Below are positions 16,898-26,079 of a DNA stretch of 64,000 nucleotides, piece by piece (within the stretch, counting starts at the first letter, position 1; every line of letters starts with the position of its first letter). The DNA is from JBBATK01 sp044228685. GTDB taxonomy: Bacteria; Bacteroidota; Ignavibacteria; Kapaibacteriales; NICIL-2. Below the pieces are notes generated by a model, which ran no database searches, was not told the origin of the DNA, and worked only from the letters and a program-made list of their open reading frames with translations. Both the position numbers and the translations under genes were made by a program. The stretch covers positions 1-64,000 of the forward strand of contig JBGAUL010000004.1 in NCBI GenBank assembly GCA_044228685.1. The letters are read 5' to 3'.

Positions 16898-18727
16898 ATG
16901 TCTAAGAAGAAGAGTCAGCGTAAGAACGCTGCTGCAGGAAGCGAGAACGATCGACCGACCCAGCTACAATCAAAAGACAATCCCGCGCAGATGTGGATGT
17001 GGCTGGGAGTTGCGTTAGTTGCAACGGCGATCTGTTACTTTCCTATGCTCTCGCATGAGCTGACGAATTGGGATGATTTGTACTATGTGACTCTAAACAA
17101 GCTTCTCATTGGACCGGACTACGCCGGCATTTTTCGTGAGCCGGTAGTTTCCAATTATCATCCGATCACCATTCTAAGTCTAGCACTCAATTACCAAATC
17201 GGTCAGTTAAGTCCATTCAGTTATCTCCTCACGAACTACATTCTGCACATCATAAACGTTGCACTCGTCTTCATGCTGGTGTTGCGTTTGTCGCAAGGAC
17301 AGCAGCTCGTTGCATTTCTCAGCTCACTCATCTTTGCCATTCATCCTATGCACGTTGAGAGCGTAGCATGGGTCGCTGAGCGTAAAGACGTACTCTACAC
17401 TTTCTTCTACTTGCTGTCGTTGCTGAGCTATTGGCGCTACATCACAAGTGAGAATCGCAATCACTACTACCTCGCATTAGGCTTCTTGCTGCTATCATTG
17501 CTCTCAAAACCTGCGGCGATTGTTCTGCCAATGGTTTTTGTATTGTTTGATTATTGGCGCGGACGAAGCGTCAAAGCCAATCTCATTGAGAAGATTCCTG
17601 CCTTTGTTTTAGCAGGAGCTTGCGCAATTCTGACTTTGAAGATTCAGTCAGTCAAGGCAGTGGCTGCATTGGATATGATTCCACTGATGGTGCGACCTCT
17701 GTTTGCCTGCTACGCATTGATGATTTACCTGGTACGCTTCGTTGTACCCTATCCACTTTCAACCTTTCATCCCTATCCACCGATTGACCAGTTGGGATGG
17801 CCAATTCTGATTTCTCCGCTTTTTGTTATTGCTCTGGCATTTGTGCTGTGGCGCTTCCGCAGCAACAAGATCGTTGTGTTTGGAATTTTGTTCTACGTCA
17901 TCAATCTCTTACTCGTCCTGCAAATCGTTTCTTTTGGTAATACCATCGTTAGTGAACGCTACACCTACGTCCCCTATATAGGCATTGCCTTCATGCTCGG
18001 CATGCTTTTGATTCATCGCTCCAAACAGCTGCTCTACGGAGCTTCTGCCTTGGTACTTGTTGGATTTGGGTGGATGTGCATGCAACAAGTGCAGGTATGG
18101 CGCGACAGCGGAACGCTTTGGGATAATGTGATAAAGCACTATCCTTTGTCAGCTGTGCCGCGTTCAAACCGCGCCAACTACGTTGCCGGACTTGCCGCTG
18201 AACCTGTCTATGCGGCTCAAGCAAAGAACATGAATATGCAAGCGTTTAGCGATTGTGATACTGCTGTCATGGTTGATCCCAAGCACGCGCCTGGATATCG
18301 CATCCGTGCGGTGGTTGCACTTCGACTAAATAGATTCGCCCAAGCAGCAAAAGATGCCGATGATTTGAAGATATTGATGCCGGAAGATCCTGTTGGATAC
18401 ACGATTGGTGCTTCGGCTAATTTCAAAATCGGTAATGGAGAGAAATCCCTGGCGGATTACAATCAAGCTGTAAAGATGTTGCCCGGCGATGCGGATGTAT
18501 TGAATGGACGAGGAACATTGTTGTTCAATTTCTTCCATCGATATCAAGATGCGTTCAAAGATTTTGAACAGGCATTAAGTATACGCAAAGATGGTTCGAT
18601 ATACTTGAATCGTTCACGTTGCTATTACATGTTTGGCGACATGGCGAAAGCACGTGCTGATGTGCAAATGGCGTTGTCGATGCGTACTAGTGTAGATGCG
18701 GATTATTTGAAACTCGTCGGACTCTAA
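16898..18727 (+). CDS. TMTC-like polytopic membrane protein with C-terminal TPRs
   Basis: A 609-residue protein: a Lys/Arg-rich cytoplasmic start, about ten or more membrane helices to residue 400, then tetratricopeptide-like repeats (about 430-600). The loop NWDDLYY after the first helix and HPMHVESVAWVAERKDVLYTFF are hallmarks of TMTC/DUF1736-type GT-C proteins, whose eukaryotic members are O-mannosyltransferases. A glycosyltransferase using a polyprenyl-phosphate sugar is a reasonable inference. The DPM-like enzyme at 23366 could supply such a donor. It opens the polysaccharide locus. Confidence 0.78.
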   Translation: MSKKKSQRKNAAAGSENDRPTQLQSKDNPAQMWMWLGVALVATAICYFPMLSHELTNWDDLYYVTLNKLLIGPDYAGIFREPVVSNYHPITILSLALNYQIGQLSPFSYLLTNYILHIINVALVFMLVLRLSQGQQLVAFLSSLIFAIHPMHVESVAWVAERKDVLYTFFYLLSLLSYWRYITSENRNHYYLALGFLLLSLLSKPAAIVLPMVFVLFDYWRGRSVKANLIEKIPAFVLAGACAILTLKIQSVKAVAALDMIPLMVRPLFACYALMIYLVRFVVPYPLSTFHPYPPIDQLGWPILISPLFVIALAFVLWRFRSNKIVVFGILFYVINLLLVLQIVSFGNTIVSERYTYVPYIGIAFMLGMLLIHRSKQLLYGASALVLVGFGWMCMQQVQVWRDSGTLWDNVIKHYPLSAVPRSNRANYVAGLAAEPVYAAQAKNMNMQAFSDCDTAVMVDPKHAPGYRIRAVVALRLNRFAQAAKDADDLKILMPEDPVGYTIGASANFKIGNGEKSLADYNQAVKMLPGDADVLNGRGTLLFNFFHRYQDAFKDFEQALSIRKDGSIYLNRSRCYYMFGDMAKARADVQMALSMRTSVDADYLKLVGL

Positions 18728-18784
18728 ACTGGCACGCCTTTTTGCGGTATTTGTTTTTATCATGAGGAAGAAGGAATCAAAGGA

Positions 18785-19894
18785 ATGAAAAAAGTTATCT
18801 CGGTTGTTGGGGCTCGTCCAAACTTTATGAAAGTCGCACCGATTCATCGCGCCTTTCAATCTGTGTCATCAAAGGTTGAGCATTTGATTTGTCATACCGG
18901 ACAACACTACGACGCTGCGATGTCGGATGCGTTTTTCCAAGACCTCGACATGCCCGAACCAAGCTTCTTCCTCGGAGTTGGCAGTGGTTCGCACGCCGAA
19001 CAAACTGCTCGCATCATGGTTGAGTTTGAAAAGGTGTGTCTGGAAGCCAAACCGGATTTGGTCATTGTTGTCGGCGACGTCAACTCTACCATCGCATGCG
19101 TGCTCACCGCAGCTAAGCTCCACATCCCTACTGCACACGTAGAAGCCGGCCTGCGCTCCTTTGATCGCACAATGCCCGAAGAAATCAATCGCATGGCAAC
19201 TGATGCTATTTGTGATTATTGCTTTGTGACTGAGCAAAGTGGCATGGATCATTTGATGCACGATGGTTTCGACGACGAGAAAATGTTCTTTGTCGGAAAC
19301 ACCATGATCGATTCACTGCATTATGCACTCGACAAAGCGCGTCGTTCGAGCATAGTAGCGGATCTTGGACTGAAGCCTAAATCATATGTGTTGATGACGC
19401 TTCACCGTCCGAGCAACGTCGACACGCAAGAACAACTCACCATGCTCGTTCAAATTTTTGCTGAGCTAAGCAAAGAACGAGATGTTGTCTTCCCTGTTCA
19501 TCCACGCACGCGTAAGAACATCGAGAACTTCGGTCTGCAGGAAACCTTGAACGCAAATCCACGCATCCACATTATCGATCCCCAAGGTTATATCAACTTC
19601 CTGAGTTTGATGGAGCAGGCGGATTTTGTGATGACCGATTCGGGTGGAATTCAAGAAGAGACTACGGCACTGTCTGTGCCCTGCATAACACTTCGAACAA
19701 CCACCGAGCGACCTGTCACGGTGGAGCTTGGCACTAACATCTTGATACCGCCTCAAAAAGAGGCGATTGAACGTGAAATCGACCGAATGCTGCACAAAAC
19801 ACGGAAAGAAGGCACAGTGCCGCTGTTATGGGATGGACACGCCGCGGAACGTATTGTCGAGATACTCTGCGAGAAAATCCTTCGTTTGAGCTAA
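18785..19894 (+). CDS. wecB: UDP-N-acetylglucosamine 2-epimerase (non-hydrolysing)
   Basis: It converts UDP-GlcNAc to UDP-ManNAc, a precursor for ManNAc-containing envelope glycans. Length 369. The N-terminal VVGARPNFMKVAPI, HTGQHYD, VVGDVNST, HVEAGLRS, MPEEINR, LTLHRPSNVD-type and TDSGGIQEE motifs are all present, covering the catalytic Asp, two Glu and His of the WecB family. AAAGGA lies directly before the ATG. No wecC (ManNAc dehydrogenase) is seen in the window. Confidence 0.93.
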   Translation: MKKVISVVGARPNFMKVAPIHRAFQSVSSKVEHLICHTGQHYDAAMSDAFFQDLDMPEPSFFLGVGSGSHAEQTARIMVEFEKVCLEAKPDLVIVVGDVNSTIACVLTAAKLHIPTAHVEAGLRSFDRTMPEEINRMATDAICDYCFVTEQSGMDHLMHDGFDDEKMFFVGNTMIDSLHYALDKARRSSIVADLGLKPKSYVLMTLHRPSNVDTQEQLTMLVQIFAELSKERDVVFPVHPRTRKNIENFGLQETLNANPRIHIIDPQGYINFLSLMEQADFVMTDSGGIQEETTALSVPCITLRTTTERPVTVELGTNILIPPQKEAIEREIDRMLHKTRKEGTVPLLWDGHAAERIVEILCEKILRLS

Positions 19895-20075
19895 ATATCG
19901 TAGACTTTTGTGTAAAAAGGTCGTTAATTAGCACTGAATTTGAATGATACTCCTTTGGACCATTCCGCTCAATTGAGCAAAAAATGACTAGATTTGCCGT
20001 TGTCAATGCGAGTTTATCGTAGCATTCAAAACCACCGATCCTTCGGACTTACTGAACCCGTCAGCGCTGATATGC

Positions 20076-20083
20076 TATTTTTG
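20076..20083 (+). promoter_or_regulatory. Possible -7 box upstream of the SLBB export gene
   Basis: TATTTTTG fits TAnnTTTG and lies 40 bases before the export gene, within a 228-base gap. There is no clear -33 element. The gap otherwise shows no gene. Confidence 0.3.
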
Positions 20084-20122
20084 CTACCCTGATTTCTCTT
20101 TTTCATACTAAGGAAGTTCAAC

Positions 20123-21868
20123 GTGCAAACACGGCATGCGCTTTTGTTTGTGATGGTGCTCTTGTGCTGTTCACAAATTGGCAACGCTCAGTCAAATCAG
20201 TTAGGTTCCTCGGGATTAGATCTCGACAAAATCTTCAATGGATCGCAAGGTAAAAGTGCTCTAGAAGCAGCTCAGCGCGGAGATCAGGTCCCGGTTGATA
20301 ATGTTATTCAGCCCGACTTTTACTACGTCGGCCCAGGCGACGTCCTTTCTTACCTGCGTCTCGATGCTATGTCGATTGAGGAATCAATCGTCGTAAGTCC
20401 AGAGAACTTGCTCTTCGTCCCCCGTATTGGTGCAATATCCGTCGTTGGTAAAACCCTTAGCCAGGTTCGCGATACGATCGTGATTATGGCTAAGCAACGT
20501 TCTCCAAACATTGTAATTTCAGTCGGACTCAAGCGTCCACGCTTGGTCTACATCAGCATTCGCGGTAACGTCCTTTCTCCAGGTGTGTACGCACTTCCCG
20601 CATCAATGCGTGTGCAAACCCTCATCAAGATGTCGATGCAGCTGAAGTCGCAACCTAATGATGCCGCAACGCTTCGCTCGGCTGCACAAATCATGGGACA
20701 ATCAGAATCCAACTCGGATGTAGGTGCTTTGCGTCAACGCTTCAATCTCCTTCCTGCATCAGTACTTCGCAACATCGTCATTCAGCATAGTGATCGCACA
20801 AATAGTATCTGTGATATTCAGCGCGCTGAAGCAACGAACTCAGCGGCGGATGATCCCTATCTGCGTGAAGGCGACGACATCTTCGTTCCTGTAGAGTCGA
20901 CAACTTATCCAACGATGAGTGTCGGTGGCGGAGTGAGTCAGCCAACCACAACAATTCTGAAGAAAGGTGATAAGATCTCGTTCTTACTACGCCTTGGCGG
21001 ACATTGTACGAATTATGCAGGAGTTGCGAAAGCAACATTGTATCGCGGAACGACAAAAACGGAATTGCAAATCGATGAGAATCTTCGACTGCTTAGTTCA
21101 GATATGGATGCACAGGCCGGAGATCTCATTCTAGTCGATCAAGATGTTCGTTCATTTACACCGACAGTAGGATTGGTCACAGTTCGCGGTGAGGTTGCCG
21201 CACAAGGATCCTATCCGATTGAGCACAACGTTACTCGACTAAAGCAAGTCATTGAAGCAGCCGGTGGACTTAATACGGAAGCGTATCTACCTCTTGCATA
21301 TATCCTTCGTCGCGAGCGTTCAGAAGGACCACTTCTCGCAAACGACTACGTCGAGCGCATGAAGAAAATGCAGTACTCAAACCTCTTGCTCGAGGATACC
21401 GTCCGCTTTGCCTTGGATGAAATGTCGCGCAAACCAATTGTCGCCTGCGATTTCGTAAAAGCACTGAATAGTGGCTCATCAAATGAGAACATCGTGCTCC
21501 AAGATGGTGACGTAATCGTCATTCCAAAGAATCCTCATTCTGTTTTCGTGTACGGTCAGGTCAAGAACGGCGGATACTTTGAGTATGTGCCGGGCAGAAG
21601 TATGGAAGCCTACATCGCGCTTGCCGGAGGTATGACTTCTGAGGCCGACAAAGGACGTGAGCGAGTGATCAAAGGTCGGAGTGGTGTATGGATGAAAGAA
21701 ACTGAGACCATAATCGAAGCCGGAGATAGGATTTACGTTCCCCATCCACCTGATGAGCCATTGGGACAACAAGTTCAGCGAACTGCTTCGTACGTGACGA
21801 TGGCAAGTGCAATCGTGGGAACGATTCTTACTGCGATCAACATCTACATTACACTTAAGACGCGCTAA
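20123..21868 (+). CDS. Polysaccharide export protein with SLBB domains (Wza-like)
   Basis: A 581-residue protein with a signal peptide (LLFVMVLLCCSQIGNAQ). A polysaccharide-export domain begins at FYYVGPGDVLSYLRL (about residue 66) and is followed by several SLBB beta-grasp repeats: ISIRGNVLSPGVYALP, LVTVRGEVAAQGSYPI and VFVYGQVKNGGYFEYVPG. A membrane helix ends the protein (AIVGTILTAINIYITL). It probably forms the outer-membrane or periplasmic conduit for the glycan. It is larger than Wza, and I see no lipobox cysteine at the cleavage site. Confidence 0.86.
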   Translation: MQTRHALLFVMVLLCCSQIGNAQSNQLGSSGLDLDKIFNGSQGKSALEAAQRGDQVPVDNVIQPDFYYVGPGDVLSYLRLDAMSIEESIVVSPENLLFVPRIGAISVVGKTLSQVRDTIVIMAKQRSPNIVISVGLKRPRLVYISIRGNVLSPGVYALPASMRVQTLIKMSMQLKSQPNDAATLRSAAQIMGQSESNSDVGALRQRFNLLPASVLRNIVIQHSDRTNSICDIQRAEATNSAADDPYLREGDDIFVPVESTTYPTMSVGGGVSQPTTTILKKGDKISFLLRLGGHCTNYAGVAKATLYRGTTKTELQIDENLRLLSSDMDAQAGDLILVDQDVRSFTPTVGLVTVRGEVAAQGSYPIEHNVTRLKQVIEAAGGLNTEAYLPLAYILRRERSEGPLLANDYVERMKKMQYSNLLLEDTVRFALDEMSRKPIVACDFVKALNSGSSNENIVLQDGDVIVIPKNPHSVFVYGQVKNGGYFEYVPGRSMEAYIALAGGMTSEADKGRERVIKGRSGVWMKETETIIEAGDRIYVPHPPDEPLGQQVQRTASYVTMASAIVGTILTAINIYITLKTR

Positions 21869-21884
21869 CACAGAGTTCTTATTG

Positions 21885-23366
21885 GTGCACACGCATAAAG
21901 TCATACAACCACACGAGATTTCTACGGAAGGTCTTGGAGAGATACGACGAAAGGGACTTTCTTCGTGGTTCGTGCTGCGTCAATTCCAAACTCCTACCTT
22001 TTTCCAGTTGGTCGCTGACTGTCTTGCGATCCTCATGAGCTTCGTTGTGTTTTATTTCTTGAAGCTTAGTTCATCGCAGTCAAACGCGGTTGTAACGACC
22101 ACAGAATTTCTTGTGAAAGTTCTGAGTTCAACAGTCGTCTTTTGGATCGTTGTTTTTTGGCTCGGTGGATTGTACAAGAACTGGTACGTGCGCTCACCAT
22201 TTGATGAGTTCTTCACTGTCATCAAAGCGACACTCACTGCAGGGACGATTGTGTTAGTTGCGATGTACATCGAGAGTCAATATGTACGCGTGAAGTTTGT
22301 TCTCTACGTCCCAATCGTGCTCTCACTAGTCTGCGCAAACCGCTTGATCGCCCGTCGCATTCAGCGCTCCATGCGCATGAGCGGCAAGATATCGGTACCT
22401 ACACTCGTCGTCGGACGACCTCTGAAAATCTCTTCATTGCTTCACCAAGTGCAACGTGAACGTGCATGGGGCTTTGACGTTTTGGGATATGCTTTGGCGC
22501 AAAGTGATGATCAGCCTATGACCATTGAGGACAAGCGATGTCTTGGTAAGGTTGAAGAGCTAGGGCACATTCTCGATCACGCAAAACCGTCGACGATTCT
22601 ATTAGCACTCGATTCTGCAGACCACGAACTCATGCTCGAGATCGTATCTGATGCAAACGACCGTGGTATTAGTGTGATGATCGAGCCGGACTTGTACGAG
22701 ATTGTGACCGGACAAGTCAAAACACTGCAGATCTACGGCTCACCATTGATTGAAGTCAACCCCGAACTCCTTCGTCCTTGGCAAAAAGCAGTAAAGCGCT
22801 TACTTGACGTTAGTGTGAGTGCCGTTGTACTTGTTGCCGGAATCCCGATCTGGTGTCTTATTGCTCTCATCGTCAAGCTTGAGTCGCGTGGTCCTGCATT
22901 GTTTTCTCAGCAGCGCATCGGACGTAACGGACAAGTATTCAGGATGTACAAATTCCGTTCGATGGTTCAGGATGCTGAGAAGCACGGACAGCAATGGACG
23001 AAAGTTGGCGATCCACGTGTTACAAGATTTGGATATTTCTTACGCAAGACACACTTGGATGAGATTCCGCAATTGTGGAATATTCTGATCGGCGACATGA
23101 GTTTGGTTGGACCTCGGCCGGAGCAACCGCGCTACGTAGAGCTGTTCAGTGCGCATATACCTTATTATCATCGCAGACACAAGGTACGTCCAGGCTTAAC
23201 TGGCTGGTGGCAAGTCAAGTACACCAGTTATGAGGAAAATCTGGACGAAATACGCGATCGCATACGTTATGATTTTTTTTACATAGAAAACATGTCACTT
23301 CGTCTCGATTTTGAGATTATTGTGCGTACAGTATTTCTCATGTTTCGAGGACACGGTCAGGCCTAA
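21885..23366 (+). CDS. Polyprenyl-phosphate sugar-1-phosphate transferase (WbaP/WcaJ type)
   Basis: The initiating enzyme of glycan assembly: it transfers a sugar-1-phosphate from a UDP-sugar to undecaprenyl phosphate in the inner membrane. Four N-terminal helices and a Rossmann-like middle domain precede the catalytic C-terminus, which starts KRLLDVSVSAVVL. FSQQRIGRNG, MYKFRSM, the Asp-Glu dyad in HLDEIPQLWN, and LVGPRPEQ are all present. The GTG at 21885 avoids a 62-base overlap with the previous gene, though an ATG at 21807 is in frame. The stop overlaps the next start (TAATG). Confidence 0.92.
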   Translation: MHTHKVIQPHEISTEGLGEIRRKGLSSWFVLRQFQTPTFFQLVADCLAILMSFVVFYFLKLSSSQSNAVVTTTEFLVKVLSSTVVFWIVVFWLGGLYKNWYVRSPFDEFFTVIKATLTAGTIVLVAMYIESQYVRVKFVLYVPIVLSLVCANRLIARRIQRSMRMSGKISVPTLVVGRPLKISSLLHQVQRERAWGFDVLGYALAQSDDQPMTIEDKRCLGKVEELGHILDHAKPSTILLALDSADHELMLEIVSDANDRGISVMIEPDLYEIVTGQVKTLQIYGSPLIEVNPELLRPWQKAVKRLLDVSVSAVVLVAGIPIWCLIALIVKLESRGPALFSQQRIGRNGQVFRMYKFRSMVQDAEKHGQQWTKVGDPRVTRFGYFLRKTHLDEIPQLWNILIGDMSLVGPRPEQPRYVELFSAHIPYYHRRHKVRPGLTGWWQVKYTSYEENLDEIRDRIRYDFFYIENMSLRLDFEIIVRTVFLMFRGHGQA

Positions 23367-24073
23367 TGAAATCAATAGTCGTCATACCTACATACAATGA
23401 GCGCGAGAACATCCTTCTCATCTTAGATGCCATTCATCGAGTTGTTCCTGAAATGCATATTCTCGTCGTTGATGATGCATCACCGGACGGAACGGCGCAA
23501 CTCGTCAAGGATCGCATGACAACAGATCCGCGCATTCACATACTCGAAAGAGCCGGAAAGAACGGCTTGGGTACGGCCTATTGTGAAGGCTTTGCCAAAG
23601 CCTTGGCGGAAGGATTTGAAATCATTTGTCAGATGGATGCAGACTTTTCGCACAACCCCGAAGTTCTAGCCGTTTTTCTTCGCGAGCTCGAGTCTGTCGA
23701 CTTGGTCATTGGCTCACGTTACTATACGGGTGTGAACGTTGTGAATTGGCCGATGAGTCGATTGATCCTCAGCTACTCCGCCAACGTCTATACGCGCTTT
23801 GTAACCGGTATGCCGATCAAAGATGCCACCGGTGGCTTTAAGGGATTTCGTGCCGAGATACTTCGCCAGATTGACTTGACGAAGATCAGATCCAATGGCT
23901 ACGCATTTCAAATCGAGATGAACTATCGTGCATGGAAACTTGGTGCACGAATCAAAGAACTCAGCATCGTATTTGTTGATCGTGTGAACGGCGTTTCGAA
24001 GATGAGCAAGAATATCATTTTTGAAGCGGCATTACTGGTCTGGAAGCTGCGACTTAGCCATCTCTTCCGATAA
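23366..24073 (+). CDS. Polyprenol-phosphate mannosyl/glucosyltransferase-like GT2 (DPM1-like)
   Basis: A 235-residue GT-A enzyme. VVIPTYNERENI opens it, VVDDASPDGTAQ is near residue 36 and MDADFSHNP near 90, giving the metal-binding DxD. TGGFKGFR and YAFQIEMNYRAW are typical of dolichyl-phosphate mannose synthase-like proteins. It has no membrane helices, as in DPM1-type soluble catalytic subunits. It likely makes polyprenyl-phosphate mannose or glucose for GT-C enzymes such as the TMTC-like protein. It overlaps the upstream stop by one base, indicating translational coupling. Confidence 0.9.
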   Translation: MKSIVVIPTYNERENILLILDAIHRVVPEMHILVVDDASPDGTAQLVKDRMTTDPRIHILERAGKNGLGTAYCEGFAKALAEGFEIICQMDADFSHNPEVLAVFLRELESVDLVIGSRYYTGVNVVNWPMSRLILSYSANVYTRFVTGMPIKDATGGFKGFRAEILRQIDLTKIRSNGYAFQIEMNYRAWKLGARIKELSIVFVDRVNGVSKMSKNIIFEAALLVWKLRLSHLFR

Positions 24074-24096
24074 TCCAACCCGACTGAGGAACCTTC

Positions 24097-26070
24097 ATGG
24101 CACTGATATCTCCAGGCAGTCCATCCGACTCAGTCGACGTCTCGGTTGTTATCGTCAATTACAACGTCCGCGAATACCTACAACAGTGTCTCGAGTCAAT
24201 TCGCAAGGCATGCTCACGCTTGCGCGTGGAAGTCATTGTCGTTGACAACAACTCGCACGACAATTCCACAAGCATGCTCGCCGACAAGTATCCTGAAGTG
24301 CACAGTGTTGCATTAGAAGAGAACATTGGATTCGGACGAGCGAACAATGTGGGAATTGAGCTTAGTCGTGGACGATACACGCTGCTTCTTAATCCCGACA
24401 CGATCATCCGCGAAGACACTCTTGATCAGATGTTTGATTATATGCAGGCGCATCCAGAGACAGGTATCAGCGGCTGCAAGGTTCTCAATGCTGACGGTAG
24501 CTTTCAGATGCAGTGCAGACGTGGCTTTCCGAGTCCGTGGGCTTCCTTCTGCAAACTCTTTGGTCTACAGCGACTCTTCCCCAAATCACCGCTCTTCGCA
24601 CGCTACAACCAGACATTTCGCAGCGAAGATGAAACCTATCATGTTGATGCAGTGATTGGTGCCTTTATGTTTTGCAGAACCGATGCACTGCGCCGCATTG
24701 GCGGATTCGATCCTGAGTTCTTCATGTACGGCGAAGATTTGGATTTGTGCTTTCGAATGGGACAAGCCGGTTTCACGACTGACTATGTGCCGATCAGCAC
24801 GATCATTCACTTCAAAGGCGAGAGTACGCGACGTTCATCAATCAACGAACTACGGGTCTTCTACGATGCAATGGAAATCTTTGCGCGTAAACACTATGGT
24901 TCATCGTCGCTCTTTCTCTTGTTCCTGCGCTGTGGAATTTATCTGCGTTCTTTCATTGCCTATCTAAAGCGTCATCGACTTTCACTCATCGTGATAATCT
25001 TTGACCTTTTGTCTGTCATTGCAATGTTTATGTGTGCCGTGAAGCTGCGCAGAGGAGACTACTTCGCGCTTCCTGCTTATGCCTTCCCAACAGTGTTCAT
25101 CGTCATTCCACTGGTCGTGTTTTTCAGCATGGTCATGGTTGGCGAGTATTTCGAGTATAAACCAACCGCGCGACGAGCTGCAGTTGGATTGCTGATGAGC
25201 TTCTTCATTCTCTCCTCACTCACCTATTACTGGAACGAGTATGCTTTCAGTCGTGGAGTGTTGTTGATGACGGTGGGATTGTCTTTTGGAGCCATACTCG
25301 TAATTCGTTCTGCGCTCGCTCTCCACGACAAATTCCTTGGCGACGACGCAGAGCGACGCATGCTACTTGTTGGATCGGCACAGAGTACACACGAAGTACG
25401 CGAGCGATTGCGCAAAGAAAATGCACTTCGTATCAATGTAGTTGGTTGGGTTGCTTTAGATACAGATAGCCAAGATGCAATCGTAGCCAACGATGCATTG
25501 GGTCACGTTGACTATTTGCCAAAGCTCATTACTCAGCACAACGTTGATGAAGTGATTTTCCTGAGTTCGGATACATCGTCTGCTCGATTCATCGCGGCGA
25601 TGCAATCAGCGGCAGGACTCGGTGTTCGCTTTCACCGCGCAAGCGACGCTGATAGTGTGATTGCTTTAGGAATCGCTGACAGAATACGCTCAAAAAGCTC
25701 TACAGACAATGTTTTCAGGATTCTCTCCTTCCGTGCACGACTTTTGAAGCGCGGAACAGACATATTAGTCTCAGCGATTGTATTGCTCATCTTTTCACCA
25801 GTGGTAATTTTGACCGCAGGACGCACTCGGCTTTCATGGAGACCTTGGTGGGAGGTCCTACGGGCAAAGAAAACCCTCGTCGGCCTCTATCCTCCGGCAG
25901 CTGAATTAGCAAACGTAGTTCGAATTGGGATCACCGGATTGGCACACGTAGCAAACGCGAGCCAGTTGTCGGCAGAGACCATCCACGAACTGAACGAGTA
26001 TTACGTCCGTAATTACAGTCCGGCGCTCGACGTAGATATCATTCTTAAAAGTCTTTTTTCATCGCGATAA
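24097..26070 (+). CDS. GT2 glycosyltransferase fused to a truncated PGT-like membrane domain
   Basis: Residues 13-290 are a rhamnosyltransferase-like GT2: VVIVNYNVREYL, VVDNNSHDNST, LLLNPDT, FMYGEDLDLCFR. After a linker the protein resembles the upper part of a polyprenyl-phosphate sugar transferase: four or more helices (about 295-415), a Rossmann-like domain (MLLVGSAQSTHEVRERL, about 425) and KRGTDILVSAIVLLIFSPVVI (about 550). The catalytic block (GPxxFxQxRxG, KFRSM, Asp-Glu dyad) is missing; only GLYPPA, GITGLAHV and the terminal YYVRNYSPALDVDIILKSLF remain. The PGT part is probably non-catalytic, perhaps a scaffold or lipid-substrate sensor. It lies in the polysaccharide locus, 23 bases after the DPM-like gene. 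Confidence 0.85.
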   Translation: MALISPGSPSDSVDVSVVIVNYNVREYLQQCLESIRKACSRLRVEVIVVDNNSHDNSTSMLADKYPEVHSVALEENIGFGRANNVGIELSRGRYTLLLNPDTIIREDTLDQMFDYMQAHPETGISGCKVLNADGSFQMQCRRGFPSPWASFCKLFGLQRLFPKSPLFARYNQTFRSEDETYHVDAVIGAFMFCRTDALRRIGGFDPEFFMYGEDLDLCFRMGQAGFTTDYVPISTIIHFKGESTRRSSINELRVFYDAMEIFARKHYGSSSLFLLFLRCGIYLRSFIAYLKRHRLSLIVIIFDLLSVIAMFMCAVKLRRGDYFALPAYAFPTVFIVIPLVVFFSMVMVGEYFEYKPTARRAAVGLLMSFFILSSLTYYWNEYAFSRGVLLMTVGLSFGAILVIRSALALHDKFLGDDAERRMLLVGSAQSTHEVRERLRKENALRINVVGWVALDTDSQDAIVANDALGHVDYLPKLITQHNVDEVIFLSSDTSSARFIAAMQSAAGLGVRFHRASDADSVIALGIADRIRSKSSTDNVFRILSFRARLLKRGTDILVSAIVLLIFSPVVILTAGRTRLSWRPWWEVLRAKKTLVGLYPPAAELANVVRIGITGLAHVANASQLSAETIHELNEYYVRNYSPALDVDIILKSLFSSR

Positions 26071-26079
26071 ACAAACACC

